Shown: in pieces, positions 1 to 5,474 of the stretch | Numbering within the stretch: the first letter of the stretch is position 1 | How the letters are laid out: every line of letters starts with the position of its first letter | Assembly: GCA_026418215.1 (NCBI GenBank) | Contig: JAOABT010000562.1 | Coordinates: 1-6,634 of the forward strand | Direction: 5' to 3' | Source: Clostridia bacterium | Lineage (GTDB): Bacteria > Bacillota > Clostridia > DSM-8532 | Length of the DNA stretch: 6,634 nucleotides | Notes under the pieces: generated by a model | What the model was told of the DNA's origin: nothing | The model's database searches: none | What the model saw: only the letters and a program-made list of their open reading frames with translations | Position numbers and translations under genes: made by a program

Positions 1-698
1 CACGGGGTGTTCGTCAGGCTATCAAGGAGATTATCTCCGACAAGCTGAGGGATGAGGACGTGGGACTGAAGCTTAACACAAAGCCCTCCGTCATTGTCAT
101 CATCGGTGTTAACGGAGTAGGCAAGACCACCTCCATCGGTAAGATATCACATTACCTTAAGAGCACAGGCAAAAAGGTCACTGTGGCAGCAGCCGATACC
201 TTCCGTGCTGCGGCCATTGATCAGCTTGAAATATGGACCAAGCGCGCCGGTGTGGACCTCGTGAAGCATACCGAGGGTGCTGACCCGTCCGCCGTCATTT
301 ATGACGCTATTCAGCACTGCAAATCCAAAGGCTCCGATGTGCTCATCTGTGACACGGCAGGCCGCCTCCACACCAAGAAGAACCTGATGGAGGAGCTTAA
401 GAAGATTTTCCGCATCATCAACCGCGAGCTTCCTGAGGCCGATATCGAGGCCCTCCTTGTTTTGGATGCCACTACGGGCCAGAACGCCGTTTCTCAGGCC
501 AAAACCTTCTCCGAGGTTTCCGAGCTTTCAGGCCTGATTCTCACCAAGCTTGACGGTACCGCAAAGGGCGGCATCGTTGTATCCATCAAGTCGGAGCTCA
601 ACATCCCTGTCAAATTCATCGGTGTGGGCGAGAAAATGGATGACCTGCAGCCCTTCCAGCCTATGGAGTTTGTCGAAGCCCTCTTTGGAGGAGACTAA
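1..698 (+). CDS. ftsY: Signal recognition particle receptor FtsY, 5' partial
   Basis: This is the GTPase that docks the SRP-ribosome complex at the membrane for co-translational insertion of membrane proteins. The reading frame is open from base 3, so the gene's start lies before the window and 231 residues are visible. Seen directly: the P-loop GVNGVGKTT (codons from base 105), DTFRAAA, the G3 motif DTAGR (351-365), DATTGQNA, the G4 motif TKLDG (543-557) followed by TAKGG, and the closing GVGEKMDDLQPF. HTKKNLMEEL after DTAGR and the short C-terminus without a methionine-rich M domain favour FtsY over its paralogue Ffh. The visible part is the NG domain; the N-terminal A region and most of the N domain are missing. 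A GTG at base 60 is an internal valine, not a start. In many Bacillota ftsY follows smc, which cannot be checked here. Two terminators follow, so it ends its transcription unit. Confidence 0.96.
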   Translation, partial: RGVRQAIKEIISDKLRDEDVGLKLNTKPSVIVIIGVNGVGKTTSIGKISHYLKSTGKKVTVAAADTFRAAAIDQLEIWTKRAGVDLVKHTEGADPSAVIYDAIQHCKSKGSDVLICDTAGRLHTKKNLMEELKKIFRIINRELPEADIEALLVLDATTGQNAVSQAKTFSEVSELSGLILTKLDGTAKGGIVVSIKSELNIPVKFIGVGEKMDDLQPFQPMEFVEALFGGD

Positions 699-746
699 AG
701 AGAGTTCTTTTTGTAAACAGGTTGCTAGAATAGAATACTTGACAAA

Positions 747-796
747 GGGGCTCCTCAAATGGGTATGAATACTGAATTTGAGACAGCTCCTTTTTT
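747..796 (+). terminator. Intrinsic terminator downstream of ftsY (first of two)
   Basis: The 5' arm GGGGCT (747-752) pairs with AGCTCC (785-790), and CTCAAAT (754-760) pairs with ATTTGAG (776-782). A small internal loop lies between the two helices and a loop of about 15 nt closes the hairpin. Six T residues follow at 791-796. It lies 48 bases after the ftsY stop codon. Confidence 0.8.
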
Positions 797-837
797 GACG
801 ATTCTTAAGGTTATGGTTTGTGTTTTTAGCCAAAGAA

Positions 838-875
838 AGGGCTGTCCCCAACTAATATTGAGACAGCTCTTTTTT
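838..875 (+). terminator. Second intrinsic terminator downstream of ftsY
   Basis: GGGCTGTC (839-846) pairs with GACAGCTC (862-869), with one G-T wobble, and a run of six T residues follows (870-875). Its 3' arm and tail nearly repeat those of the terminator at 747-796 (both read TTGAGACAGCTC then a T-run), so the two look like a duplicated or reinforcing pair. Confidence 0.78.
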
Positions 876-1000
876 GTTGCTGGTATGCTTGAGTGCGTAG
901 TTTTTTATACAGCCTTGCGCAAGCTGAAGTGCTGAACCCATAGGAAACAGTTTTTGTAGGGAGCGGCGTATGAAGCATGTCTGCGGCTATCAGAATAAAA
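876..1000. other. Non-coding stretch between ftsY terminators and regulator promoter
   Basis: I see no convincing gene here. The stretch contains a 10-base perfect palindrome CTTGCGCAAG at 914-923, flanked by CAG and CTG (910-912, 924-926) with one extra C. It also contains a possible 13-codon ORF starting at 970 behind GGGAG, which has no recognisable product and runs into the AT-rich operator region. Neither is strong enough to call. Confidence 0.4.
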
Positions 1001-1024
1001 AATATTATTAAATCTGATAATATT
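1001..1024. repeat. Inverted repeat, candidate operator upstream of the regulator
   Basis: AATATTAT (1001-1008) and ATAATATT (1017-1024) form a perfect 8-base inverted repeat around an 8-base spacer. The core GATAATATT at 1016-1024 recurs exactly at 1050-1058, within the likely promoter. Paired AT-rich repeats over a promoter directly upstream of an ArsR-like gene suggest sites for the regulator itself, but this is inferred from position only and AT-rich DNA yields such repeats by chance. Confidence 0.4.
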
Positions 1025-1057
1025 CCTCTTGACTAATATAATCATAATTGATAATAT
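1014..1057 (+). promoter_or_regulatory. Promoter region of the regulator-hydrolase unit
   Basis: Two overlapping sigma-A-like solutions are visible. One is TTGACT (1029-1034), a 17-base spacer, then TAATAT (1052-1057). The other is CTGATA (1014-1019), a 17-base spacer, then a perfect TATAAT (1037-1042). Both give a short 5' leader before the ATG at 1114. Sequence alone does not decide between them. Inverted repeats lie on both sides of and within this region. Confidence 0.55.
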
Positions 1058-1078
1058 TACATCAGATGATAATGTAAT
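1056..1078. repeat. Inverted repeat ATTACAT/ATGTAAT, candidate operator
   Basis: ATTACAT (1056-1062) and ATGTAAT (1072-1078) are perfectly complementary and flank 9 bases. Inside lies a second small dyad, ATCA-GA-TGAT (1061-1070). It overlaps or sits just downstream of the -10 region, where binding of a repressor would block transcription. The link to the downstream winged-helix regulator is inferred. Confidence 0.42.
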
Positions 1079-1113
1079 CAAACTTTAGAATAAAAGAAAG
1101 AGGTGAGAGGCCA

Positions 1114-1647
1114 ATGGAATATAAAATATTTGAAAGCATGATCCACCCCATCCGCATCAAAATCATTCAAGAGATCCTCAAAAAGGAGAACGCCACGGTT
1201 AGGGATATTGCAGAGGCGGTCAGTGACGTGCCTCAGGCCAGTCTTTACAGACACATCAACAAGCTTTTGAACGAAAACATCATAGAGGTTGTGGCTGAAA
1301 ACAAGGTGAGAGGCACCCTTGAGAAGGTCTATAAAATTAGGACAGATCCTTATGAGGAAATCAACAAGGCTGTTCAGTCCAATGATCCAAAGCAGCTTTT
1401 AAACCTGTACTACAACTTTACCATGAACCTTTTGTCCGACTTTGAAAATTACCTTAAAAAGGACAAAATTGATCTTGCCAAGGACGGTGTCGGCTTTAGA
1501 ACCTACCCGATTTACTTAAGCGAGGAAGAATTTGTCGAGGTCATGACGCAATTTGGGCAAGCCCTTCAAAAGCACCTGGATAACAAGCCTGACGGCAACC
1601 GCAAGCTCAGAAAGATATCAACCATTATCACACCGGTAGAGGATTAG
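1114..1647 (+). CDS. ArsR-like winged helix-turn-helix transcriptional regulator
   Basis: The 177-residue protein begins with a winged helix-turn-helix domain (about residues 1-76). The opening MEYKIFESMIHPIRIKIIQE is typical of ArsR/HTH_20-type regulators. The likely recognition helix is around 39-53 (VPQASLYRHINKLLN), and the wing covers about 60-75 (VVAENKVRGTLEKVY). Residues 80-177 are a mostly helical C-terminal region, probably for dimerisation or sensing; no cysteine or histidine metal site of the classical ArsR type is evident. The ATG is preceded by AGAGGTGA (1099-1106), 7 bases away, which supports this start. The gene sits immediately before an alpha/beta-hydrolase and behind a repeat-rich promoter, so it probably controls its own small operon. 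Whether it represses or activates, and its ligand, cannot be read from sequence. The family assignment is firm at the DNA-binding domain level only. Confidence 0.85.
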   Translation: MEYKIFESMIHPIRIKIIQEILKKENATVRDIAEAVSDVPQASLYRHINKLLNENIIEVVAENKVRGTLEKVYKIRTDPYEEINKAVQSNDPKQLLNLYYNFTMNLLSDFENYLKKDKIDLAKDGVGFRTYPIYLSEEEFVEVMTQFGQALQKHLDNKPDGNRKLRKISTIITPVED

Positions 1648-1658
1648 GAGGAGCAAGC

Positions 1659-2621
1659 ATGTATACGTTTAAAGAGGAAAGAATCACACTTAAAGGGGAG
1701 TGCGACCTTGGAGCAACCCTTACCATTCCCGATACCGGCAAGGAAAAGATGCCTGCCGTCGTCATCGTTGTAGGCACTGGAAAAGCTGACCGCGACGGTA
1801 ACGTACCGAAAATGGAGATGAATGTCTATAAAATGCTTTCAGACTTCCTGGCAGGTCTTGGCTTCGTAACCATCCGCTACGACAAGAGAGGCATCGCCGA
1901 AAGCAAAGGCGACTTCCTCAAAACCAGTATGAACGACCTTGTCAATGATATTATTACAAACGTGAAATACCTGGAGAGCCTGTCCTGCGTTGACCAGAAA
2001 AGAATCGTCCTGCTGGGTCACAGCGAAGGCTGCATCCTCACCACGGTTGCCTCACAGAGATACCCCGTCGGAGGGCTTGTACTTGTTGCAGGGGCGGGTA
2101 TCACTTTAAAGACAGCGATGATGAATCAGAACATAGAGTCCTTCCATGAGGCGGAATTCAGCAGGGGGCTCCTGGGCTTCATTGTACGTAACCTGTTAAC
2201 CGAGAAAAAGACGCTGGCCAAGGTTGAAAAGTTCTTTAACACCATTCAGAAAAGCGATAAAGATGTTATTCGCGTACAGATGGTGAAGTTCCCGGCCAAG
2301 TGGCTCAGGGAGCATCTAGCGTTTTCTGACGACGACATTCTAAAGATGCTTTCAGAAACGAGCATGCCTGTATTGGCTATTACAGGAGACAAGGACGTTC
2401 AAGCAAGCTCAGATCATCTCAAAAAGGTGGCTGCATTAAGCAAGGCGAATATTACCTGTGCGGTCGTTCCCAATATGGATCATATTCTGAGGGAGTTTAC
2501 GGGTGAGAAGAGCGTCATGAAGATCAAGAAACAATATATGTCCGAGGTAGGAAAGCCTCTTAATGCCACATTTCTTGCCACGCTGAGCCAATGGGCCGCA
2601 GATAACGTTTTGGTTGGATGA
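1659..2621 (+). CDS. Alpha/beta-hydrolase (esterase/acyl hydrolase type)
   Basis: The 320-residue protein has the alpha/beta-hydrolase layout: strand and oxyanion-loop region VVIVVGTGKADRDGN (34-48), RYDKRG (73-78), nucleophile elbow GHSEG (120-124, Ser122), acid loop GDKD (243-246, Asp246 likely) and catalytic histidine in MDHI (His275). A helical cap, about 150-225, lies between strands as in S33-peptidase-like and dienelactone-hydrolase-like members. No signal peptide or membrane segment is apparent, so it is probably cytoplasmic. AGGAGG (1646-1651) overlaps the stop codon of the upstream regulator and lies 7 bases before the ATG, so the two genes are very likely co-transcribed and translationally coupled. 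A role in clearing an ester or thioester compound sensed by the regulator is possible, but the substrate is unknown. No clear terminator follows, so some read-through into the riboswitch leader is possible. Confidence 0.88.
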   Translation: MYTFKEERITLKGECDLGATLTIPDTGKEKMPAVVIVVGTGKADRDGNVPKMEMNVYKMLSDFLAGLGFVTIRYDKRGIAESKGDFLKTSMNDLVNDIITNVKYLESLSCVDQKRIVLLGHSEGCILTTVASQRYPVGGLVLVAGAGITLKTAMMNQNIESFHEAEFSRGLLGFIVRNLLTEKKTLAKVEKFFNTIQKSDKDVIRVQMVKFPAKWLREHLAFSDDDILKMLSETSMPVLAITGDKDVQASSDHLKKVAALSKANITCAVVPNMDHILREFTGEKSVMKIKKQYMSEVGKPLNATFLATLSQWAADNVLVG

Positions 2622-2658
2622 TATTGTTAAATTACTGACAATTTATCCATTCAAAGGC

Positions 2659-2688
2659 TTGACTTTTGAAGCCATATGGAGGTATCAT
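2659..2688 (+). promoter_or_regulatory. Predicted promoter of the riboswitch-serA unit
   Basis: TTGACT (2659-2664) and TATCAT (2683-2688) are separated by 18 bases. This would start transcription near 2695, about a dozen bases before the riboswitch P0 helix, which is the expected geometry. A dyad TTCAAA/TTTGAA (2650-2655, 2665-2670) overlaps the -35 element. Confidence 0.6.
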
Positions 2689-2706
2689 AATTTTAACAGT
2701 TTCATA

Positions 2707-2866
2707 CCGGATGAGGGCCATGGGAGAGCGGCGGAAATGCACACCGAAGGAGTAAATCTCTCAGGTAAAAAAGACCTTGGCCTGACGGACCTCTGGAGAG
2801 ACCGATTACGGCGCCGAAGGGGCAAGTCCAATTAGGATGACTCTCTCAGGCAAAAGGACAGAGTAG
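2707..2866 (+). promoter_or_regulatory. Tandem glycine riboswitch
   Basis: Two glycine aptamers lie in series. Aptamer 1 spans about 2716-2782: GGAGAG (2723-2728), ACCGAAGGAGTAAA, then CTCTCAGGTAAAA. Its P1 pairs 2716-2723 with 2775-2782, with one T-T mismatch. Aptamer 2 spans about 2791-2863: GGAGAG (2795-2800), GCGCCGAAGGGGCAA (2811-2825) and CTCTCAGGCAAAAGGAC (2843-2859), closed by P1 CTCTG/CAGAG (2791-2795, 2859-2863). These blocks are hallmark conserved segments of the glycine riboswitch class. The leader CCG (2707-2709) pairs with linker CGG (2786-2788), with GATGA opposite TGA forming the expected kink-turn. Aptamer 2 is closer to consensus than aptamer 1. Members of this class bind glycine and usually control glycine cleavage or transport genes; here the next gene is serA, 183 bases beyond aptamer 2. 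Confidence 0.95.
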
Positions 2867-2907
2867 GATGAGAACATAAGTCAATAAGACTCGTGTTTCG
2901 TGCTCAC

Positions 2908-2932
2908 GACGCGTATTTACGAAATACGTGTC
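2908..2932 (+). other. Expression-platform hairpin with a competing upstream partner
   Basis: Bases 2908-2918 pair with 2922-2932 in an 11-bp stem (one G-T wobble) closed by the triloop ACG. The 3' arm can instead pair with an upstream segment: 2892-2901 (CGTGTTTCGT) is complementary to 2919-2928 (ACGAAATACG) over 10 bp with one wobble. The two structures exclude each other. The downstream tail TTGCTTTT is a weak U-tract, so this could be a poor terminator or a switching element of the riboswitch. Confidence 0.55.
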
Positions 2933-2959
2933 TTGCTTTTACCGTTATTCATCGCTCTT

Positions 2960-2992
2960 AGGAGGTCAAACGCATGGTGTTTGACTTTTTTT
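2960..2992 (+). terminator. Riboswitch-controlled intrinsic terminator before serA
   Basis: GTCAAACGC (2965-2973) pairs with GTGTTTGAC (2977-2985), including one G-T wobble, around the triloop ATG. Seven T residues follow (2986-2992), then ATTTGTTT. The position between glycine aptamers and the serA ribosome binding site is that of a transcription attenuator. AGGAGG at 2960-2965 abuts the 5' arm. An 8-bp inverted repeat (2954-2961 with 3009-3016) encloses the whole hairpin. Confidence 0.85.
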
Positions 2993-3048
2993 ATTTGTTT
3001 AAAGGGTGCTAAGAGCATCACGAACCATAGTTTTTAGGAGGTAGATTC

Positions 3049-4659
3049 ATGGCTAAGATTATTGTAACTGACAAAATGGCTTCAAACGGGATTGACTATT
3101 TGAAATCCAAAGGTTTTGAAGTGGACACTCCCTATGGCATATCCCATGAGGAGCTATTAAAGGTTATCGATCAATATGACGCCATAATTGTAAGAAGTGC
3201 AACCAAGGTTAAGCAGGATGTGATAGAAAAGGGCATCAATTTAAAATGTGCGGGCCGTGCCGGAAACGGCGTTGACAACATCGACGTGGATGCCTGCACC
3301 AAGCGGGGCATAACCGTTGTCAACACGCCTGACGGAAATACCATGGCTGCTGCTGAAATGAGCGTTGCCCTCATTTATTCCGTATTCAGAAATGTGGCTC
3401 AGGCCTACCATGCTGCTAAGAATAAGGATTTCAGACGAAACAAGTTCGTGGGCGAGGAGCTCGACGGTAAAACCGCAGGTGTCATCGGTCTTGGCAAGAT
3501 CGGTTCCATCGTGGCCAAGAAGCTTGTGGGCGCCGGTATGAATGTTATCGGCTACGACCCCTATGTTACCGATGAACGCGTTAAGCAGCTTGGCATTACC
3601 AGGATTGAAACTCTTGACGAGCTCATTGCACAATCCGATTTAATTACCATACATATTCCCAAGAGTCCCGAAAGCAAGAACCTCATTGGCGAAAGAGAGC
3701 TGGCACTCTGCAAGAAGGGTGTTAGAATCGTTAACGTTGCCCGCGGCGGAATGATTGATGAAAAGGCGCTTTATAACGCTATTGTTTCCGGTCACGTTGC
3801 CGGAGCGGCTCTTGACGTGCAGGAGGTTGAACCCAACTTCAACAAGGCTCCCGAGGAGCAGGAATACTGGAATCCGCTGCTTGATCTGGACCAGGTCATC
3901 ATGACACCTCACCTGGGTGCTTCCACCAAGGAAGCCAATCTCAACTGTTCTTTAGGCGTAGCCAAGAGTGTTGAGGCCGTATTGAACGGTGAGCTTGTGG
4001 CAGCCGTTAATATGCCTCCCATTGCAGGTGATTTAAGCGAGCTCAAGCCCTTCATCAGCCTGGGTGAAAAGCTTGGCGCCATCTATTATCAGGCTGAGAA
4101 GGAACGTGTCAACAAGATTGAAATCACCTACAGCGGTGATCTTGTCGATAAGCCCACAAAGCCTATCACCTTGGCCGTTGTTAAGGGCTTCCTGTCAACC
4201 ATCAGCCATTCTGAGGTCAACTATGTGAATGCCCAGCTCAAGCTGTCCGAAATGGGCGTGGAGCTGATTGAAAGCAAATCCAGCCACCTTGAGAAGTATA
4301 CGAACCTCATTACCGTGAAGTTCTACAGAAAGACCAAGGGTATTTCTGTATCCGGTACGGTTTTTGCCAAGGAATCCATCCGTATTGTTGATTTCTTTGG
4401 TTATACCCTCGACTTCGAGCCCACCAAGTACGTGCTTGCCCTTCAGAATAAGGACGTTCCCGGTATCATCGGTAAAGTGGGAACCCTTCTTGGCGAAAAC
4501 AACATCAATATCGCCGCCATGCAGTGGAGCCGCAGCACCAAGGATGACAAGGCCGTGTCTTTTGTAAGCGTTGACAGCGAGGTTTCAAACGAGCTTGTTG
4601 AAAAGCTTCGCGGCATTCAGGGCATATTGAAGGTCTCCAAGTTGAATTTCAGCCTATAA
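3049..4659 (+). CDS. serA: D-3-phosphoglycerate dehydrogenase, long ACT-containing form
   Basis: The enzyme oxidises 3-phosphoglycerate to 3-phosphohydroxypyruvate with NAD+, the first committed step of serine synthesis and so also of glycine and one-carbon supply. The 536-residue length matches the long family form. Domains in order: substrate-binding residues about 1-98 and 285-318; Rossmann NAD domain about 99-284 with GLGKIG (147-152) and the acidic NAD-ribose residue Asp170; intervening regulatory (ASB) domain about 320-455; C-terminal ACT domain about 460-536 ([21 protein letters not shown]). Catalytic residues expected for the family are present: Arg232 in NVARGG, Glu261 in EVEP and His288 in [14 protein letters not shown] (3036-3041) lies 7 bases before the ATG. 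The ACT domain suggests serine feedback control, and the upstream glycine riboswitch and terminator add control by glycine. The enzyme is cytoplasmic and usually tetrameric. No serC is seen beside it. Confidence 0.97.
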   Translation: MAKIIVTDKMASNGIDYLKSKGFEVDTPYGISHEELLKVIDQYDAIIVRSATKVKQDVIEKGINLKCAGRAGNGVDNIDVDACTKRGITVVNTPDGNTMAAAEMSVALIYSVFRNVAQAYHAAKNKDFRRNKFVGEELDGKTAGVIGLGKIGSIVAKKLVGAGMNVIGYDPYVTDERVKQLGITRIETLDELIAQSDLITIHIPKSPESKNLIGERELALCKKGVRIVNVARGGMIDEKALYNAIVSGHVAGAALDVQEVEPNFNKAPEEQEYWNPLLDLDQVIMTPHLGASTKEANLNCSLGVAKSVEAVLNGELVAAVNMPPIAGDLSELKPFISLGEKLGAIYYQAEKERVNKIEITYSGDLVDKPTKPITLAVVKGFLSTISHSEVNYVNAQLKLSEMGVELIESKSSHLEKYTNLITVKFYRKTKGISVSGTVFAKESIRIVDFFGYTLDFEPTKYVLALQNKDVPGIIGKVGTLLGENNINIAAMQWSRSTKDDKAVSFVSVDSEVSNELVEKLRGIQGILKVSKLNFSL

Positions 4660-4702
4660 TGCATAAAATGTTCCAAGGCTGACAGCATACCGGAGGACCA
4701 CC

Positions 4703-5344
4703 ATGGATAAGCATTTACAGAGCGTTTTGGATATTAGAATACGGAAAACCCTGGATAGCCTTAAGAAGAACAAGATGCAGGGCCATTATGTGGCAACCCG
4801 GGACGAGGCTGTCGCAAAGGTCTCTGAGCTTTTAAATGACGGGGATACTGTGGCAGTGGGCGGTTCCATGACGCTTTTCGAAGCCGGTGTCATAGACCAC
4901 CTGCGGTCGGGTAGGTATACCTTCTTCGATCGCTATGCAGAAGGCCTTTCGGGTGATCAAATCCAGGAAATTTTCCGCAAGGCCTTTGTGGCTGATGCCT
5001 TTGTTACGAGCACCAACGCCATTACCGAGAACGGCGAGCTTTACAATGTGGATGGCATGGGAAACCGTGTGGCAGCCATGGTTTTCGGGCCTAAAAATGT
5101 AATCGTGGTTGCTGGTATCAATAAGATTGTAAAGGATGTTGAGGCGGCTGTTGCACGCGTTGAGCAGATTGCCGCCCCAGCCAATGCCACAAGAATCCAT
5201 TGCGACACCCCCTGCACTAAAACCGGAAGCTGCATGCATTGCCGTTCGGATAACCGTATTTGCTGCTCCTACACTGTTTTCGGCCAACAGAGAATCAAGG
5301 ACCGTATCAAGGTCATTTTAGTGGGGGAAAGCCTCGGCTATTAA
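4703..5344 (+). CDS. LUD-domain protein (LutC/YkgG-like, DUF162)
   Basis: The 213-residue protein resembles stand-alone LUD-domain proteins, often labelled lactate utilisation protein. Supporting segments are the N-terminal helix, VAVGGSMTLFEAGV (50-63), DAFVTSTNAITENGELYNVDGMGNR (98-122, the most characteristic stretch) and VIVVAGINKIV (133-143). The C-terminus has six cysteines at 167, 171, 177, 180, 187 and 188 (C-x3-C-x5-C-x2-C-x6-CC), which could bind a metal or Fe-S cluster; this is inferred. The iron-sulfur partners of the LutABC lactate oxidation complex are absent nearby, so a role in lactate oxidation is not supported by context. GGAGG (4692-4696) is 6 bases before the ATG. The gap from serA is 43 bases with no terminator, so it probably shares the glycine-controlled transcript. 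Its biochemical function is unknown. Confidence 0.85.
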   Translation: MDKHLQSVLDIRIRKTLDSLKKNKMQGHYVATRDEAVAKVSELLNDGDTVAVGGSMTLFEAGVIDHLRSGRYTFFDRYAEGLSGDQIQEIFRKAFVADAFVTSTNAITENGELYNVDGMGNRVAAMVFGPKNVIVVAGINKIVKDVEAAVARVEQIAAPANATRIHCDTPCTKTGSCMHCRSDNRICCSYTVFGQQRIKDRIKVILVGESLGY

Positions 5345-5379
5345 GAAGTCTGTATAATTTGGAAAATTTGGAATAGTGT

Positions 5380-5417
5380 AAAAAGCAGGTTAAATCAGTT
5401 TAAACCTGCTTTTTTTG
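5380..5417 (+). terminator. Intrinsic terminator ending the serA-LUD unit
   Basis: AAAAAGCAGGTT (5380-5391) pairs with AACCTGCTTTTT (5403-5414) in a 12-bp stem with an 11-base loop. The T-run continues to 5417, giving eight consecutive T residues after the last C. It is strong and lies 35 bases after the LUD gene's stop codon. The A-run before the stem could also let it work in the opposite direction. Confidence 0.92.
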
Positions 5418-5445
5418 TGGTATTAAACCTCATTAATGGTATAAA
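5416..5445 (+). promoter_or_regulatory. Possible weak promoter of the Ppx/GppA-like gene
   Basis: TTGTGG (5416-5421) and TATAAA (5440-5445) are 18 bases apart, directly after the preceding terminator. The -35 match is poor. A promoter is expected here because the terminator isolates the next gene, but the exact boxes are uncertain. Confidence 0.35.
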
Positions 5446-5474
5446 ATCCGCCCGTATAAAGGAGTGGCTGCTCG

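Noticed and set aside
914..923. Palindrome CTTGCGCAAG as an operator or recombination site
   Set aside because: It is a single 10-base palindrome with no second copy, promoter or adjacent recombinase in the window.
970..1011. 13-codon ORF (MKHVCGYQNKKYY) behind GGGAG
   Set aside because: It is very short and ends inside the AT-rich repeat region. It has no recognisable leader-peptide features and could easily arise by chance.
2614..2835. Plus-strand ORF of 73 codons between the hydrolase and serA
   Set aside because: It begins inside the hydrolase gene and runs through both glycine aptamers. The conserved signal is RNA structure, and the peptide looks like nothing known.
3001..3020. AAAGGGTGCTAAGAGC resembling a T-box sequence
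   Set aside because: Only a few bases resemble the T-box core (GGTGG-AACC type), there is no specifier stem-loop, and the leader is already explained by the glycine riboswitch.
4832..5287. Minus-strand 151-codon ORF
   Set aside because: It is antisense to the LUD gene, whose plus-strand frame has clear family motifs and a good ribosome binding site.
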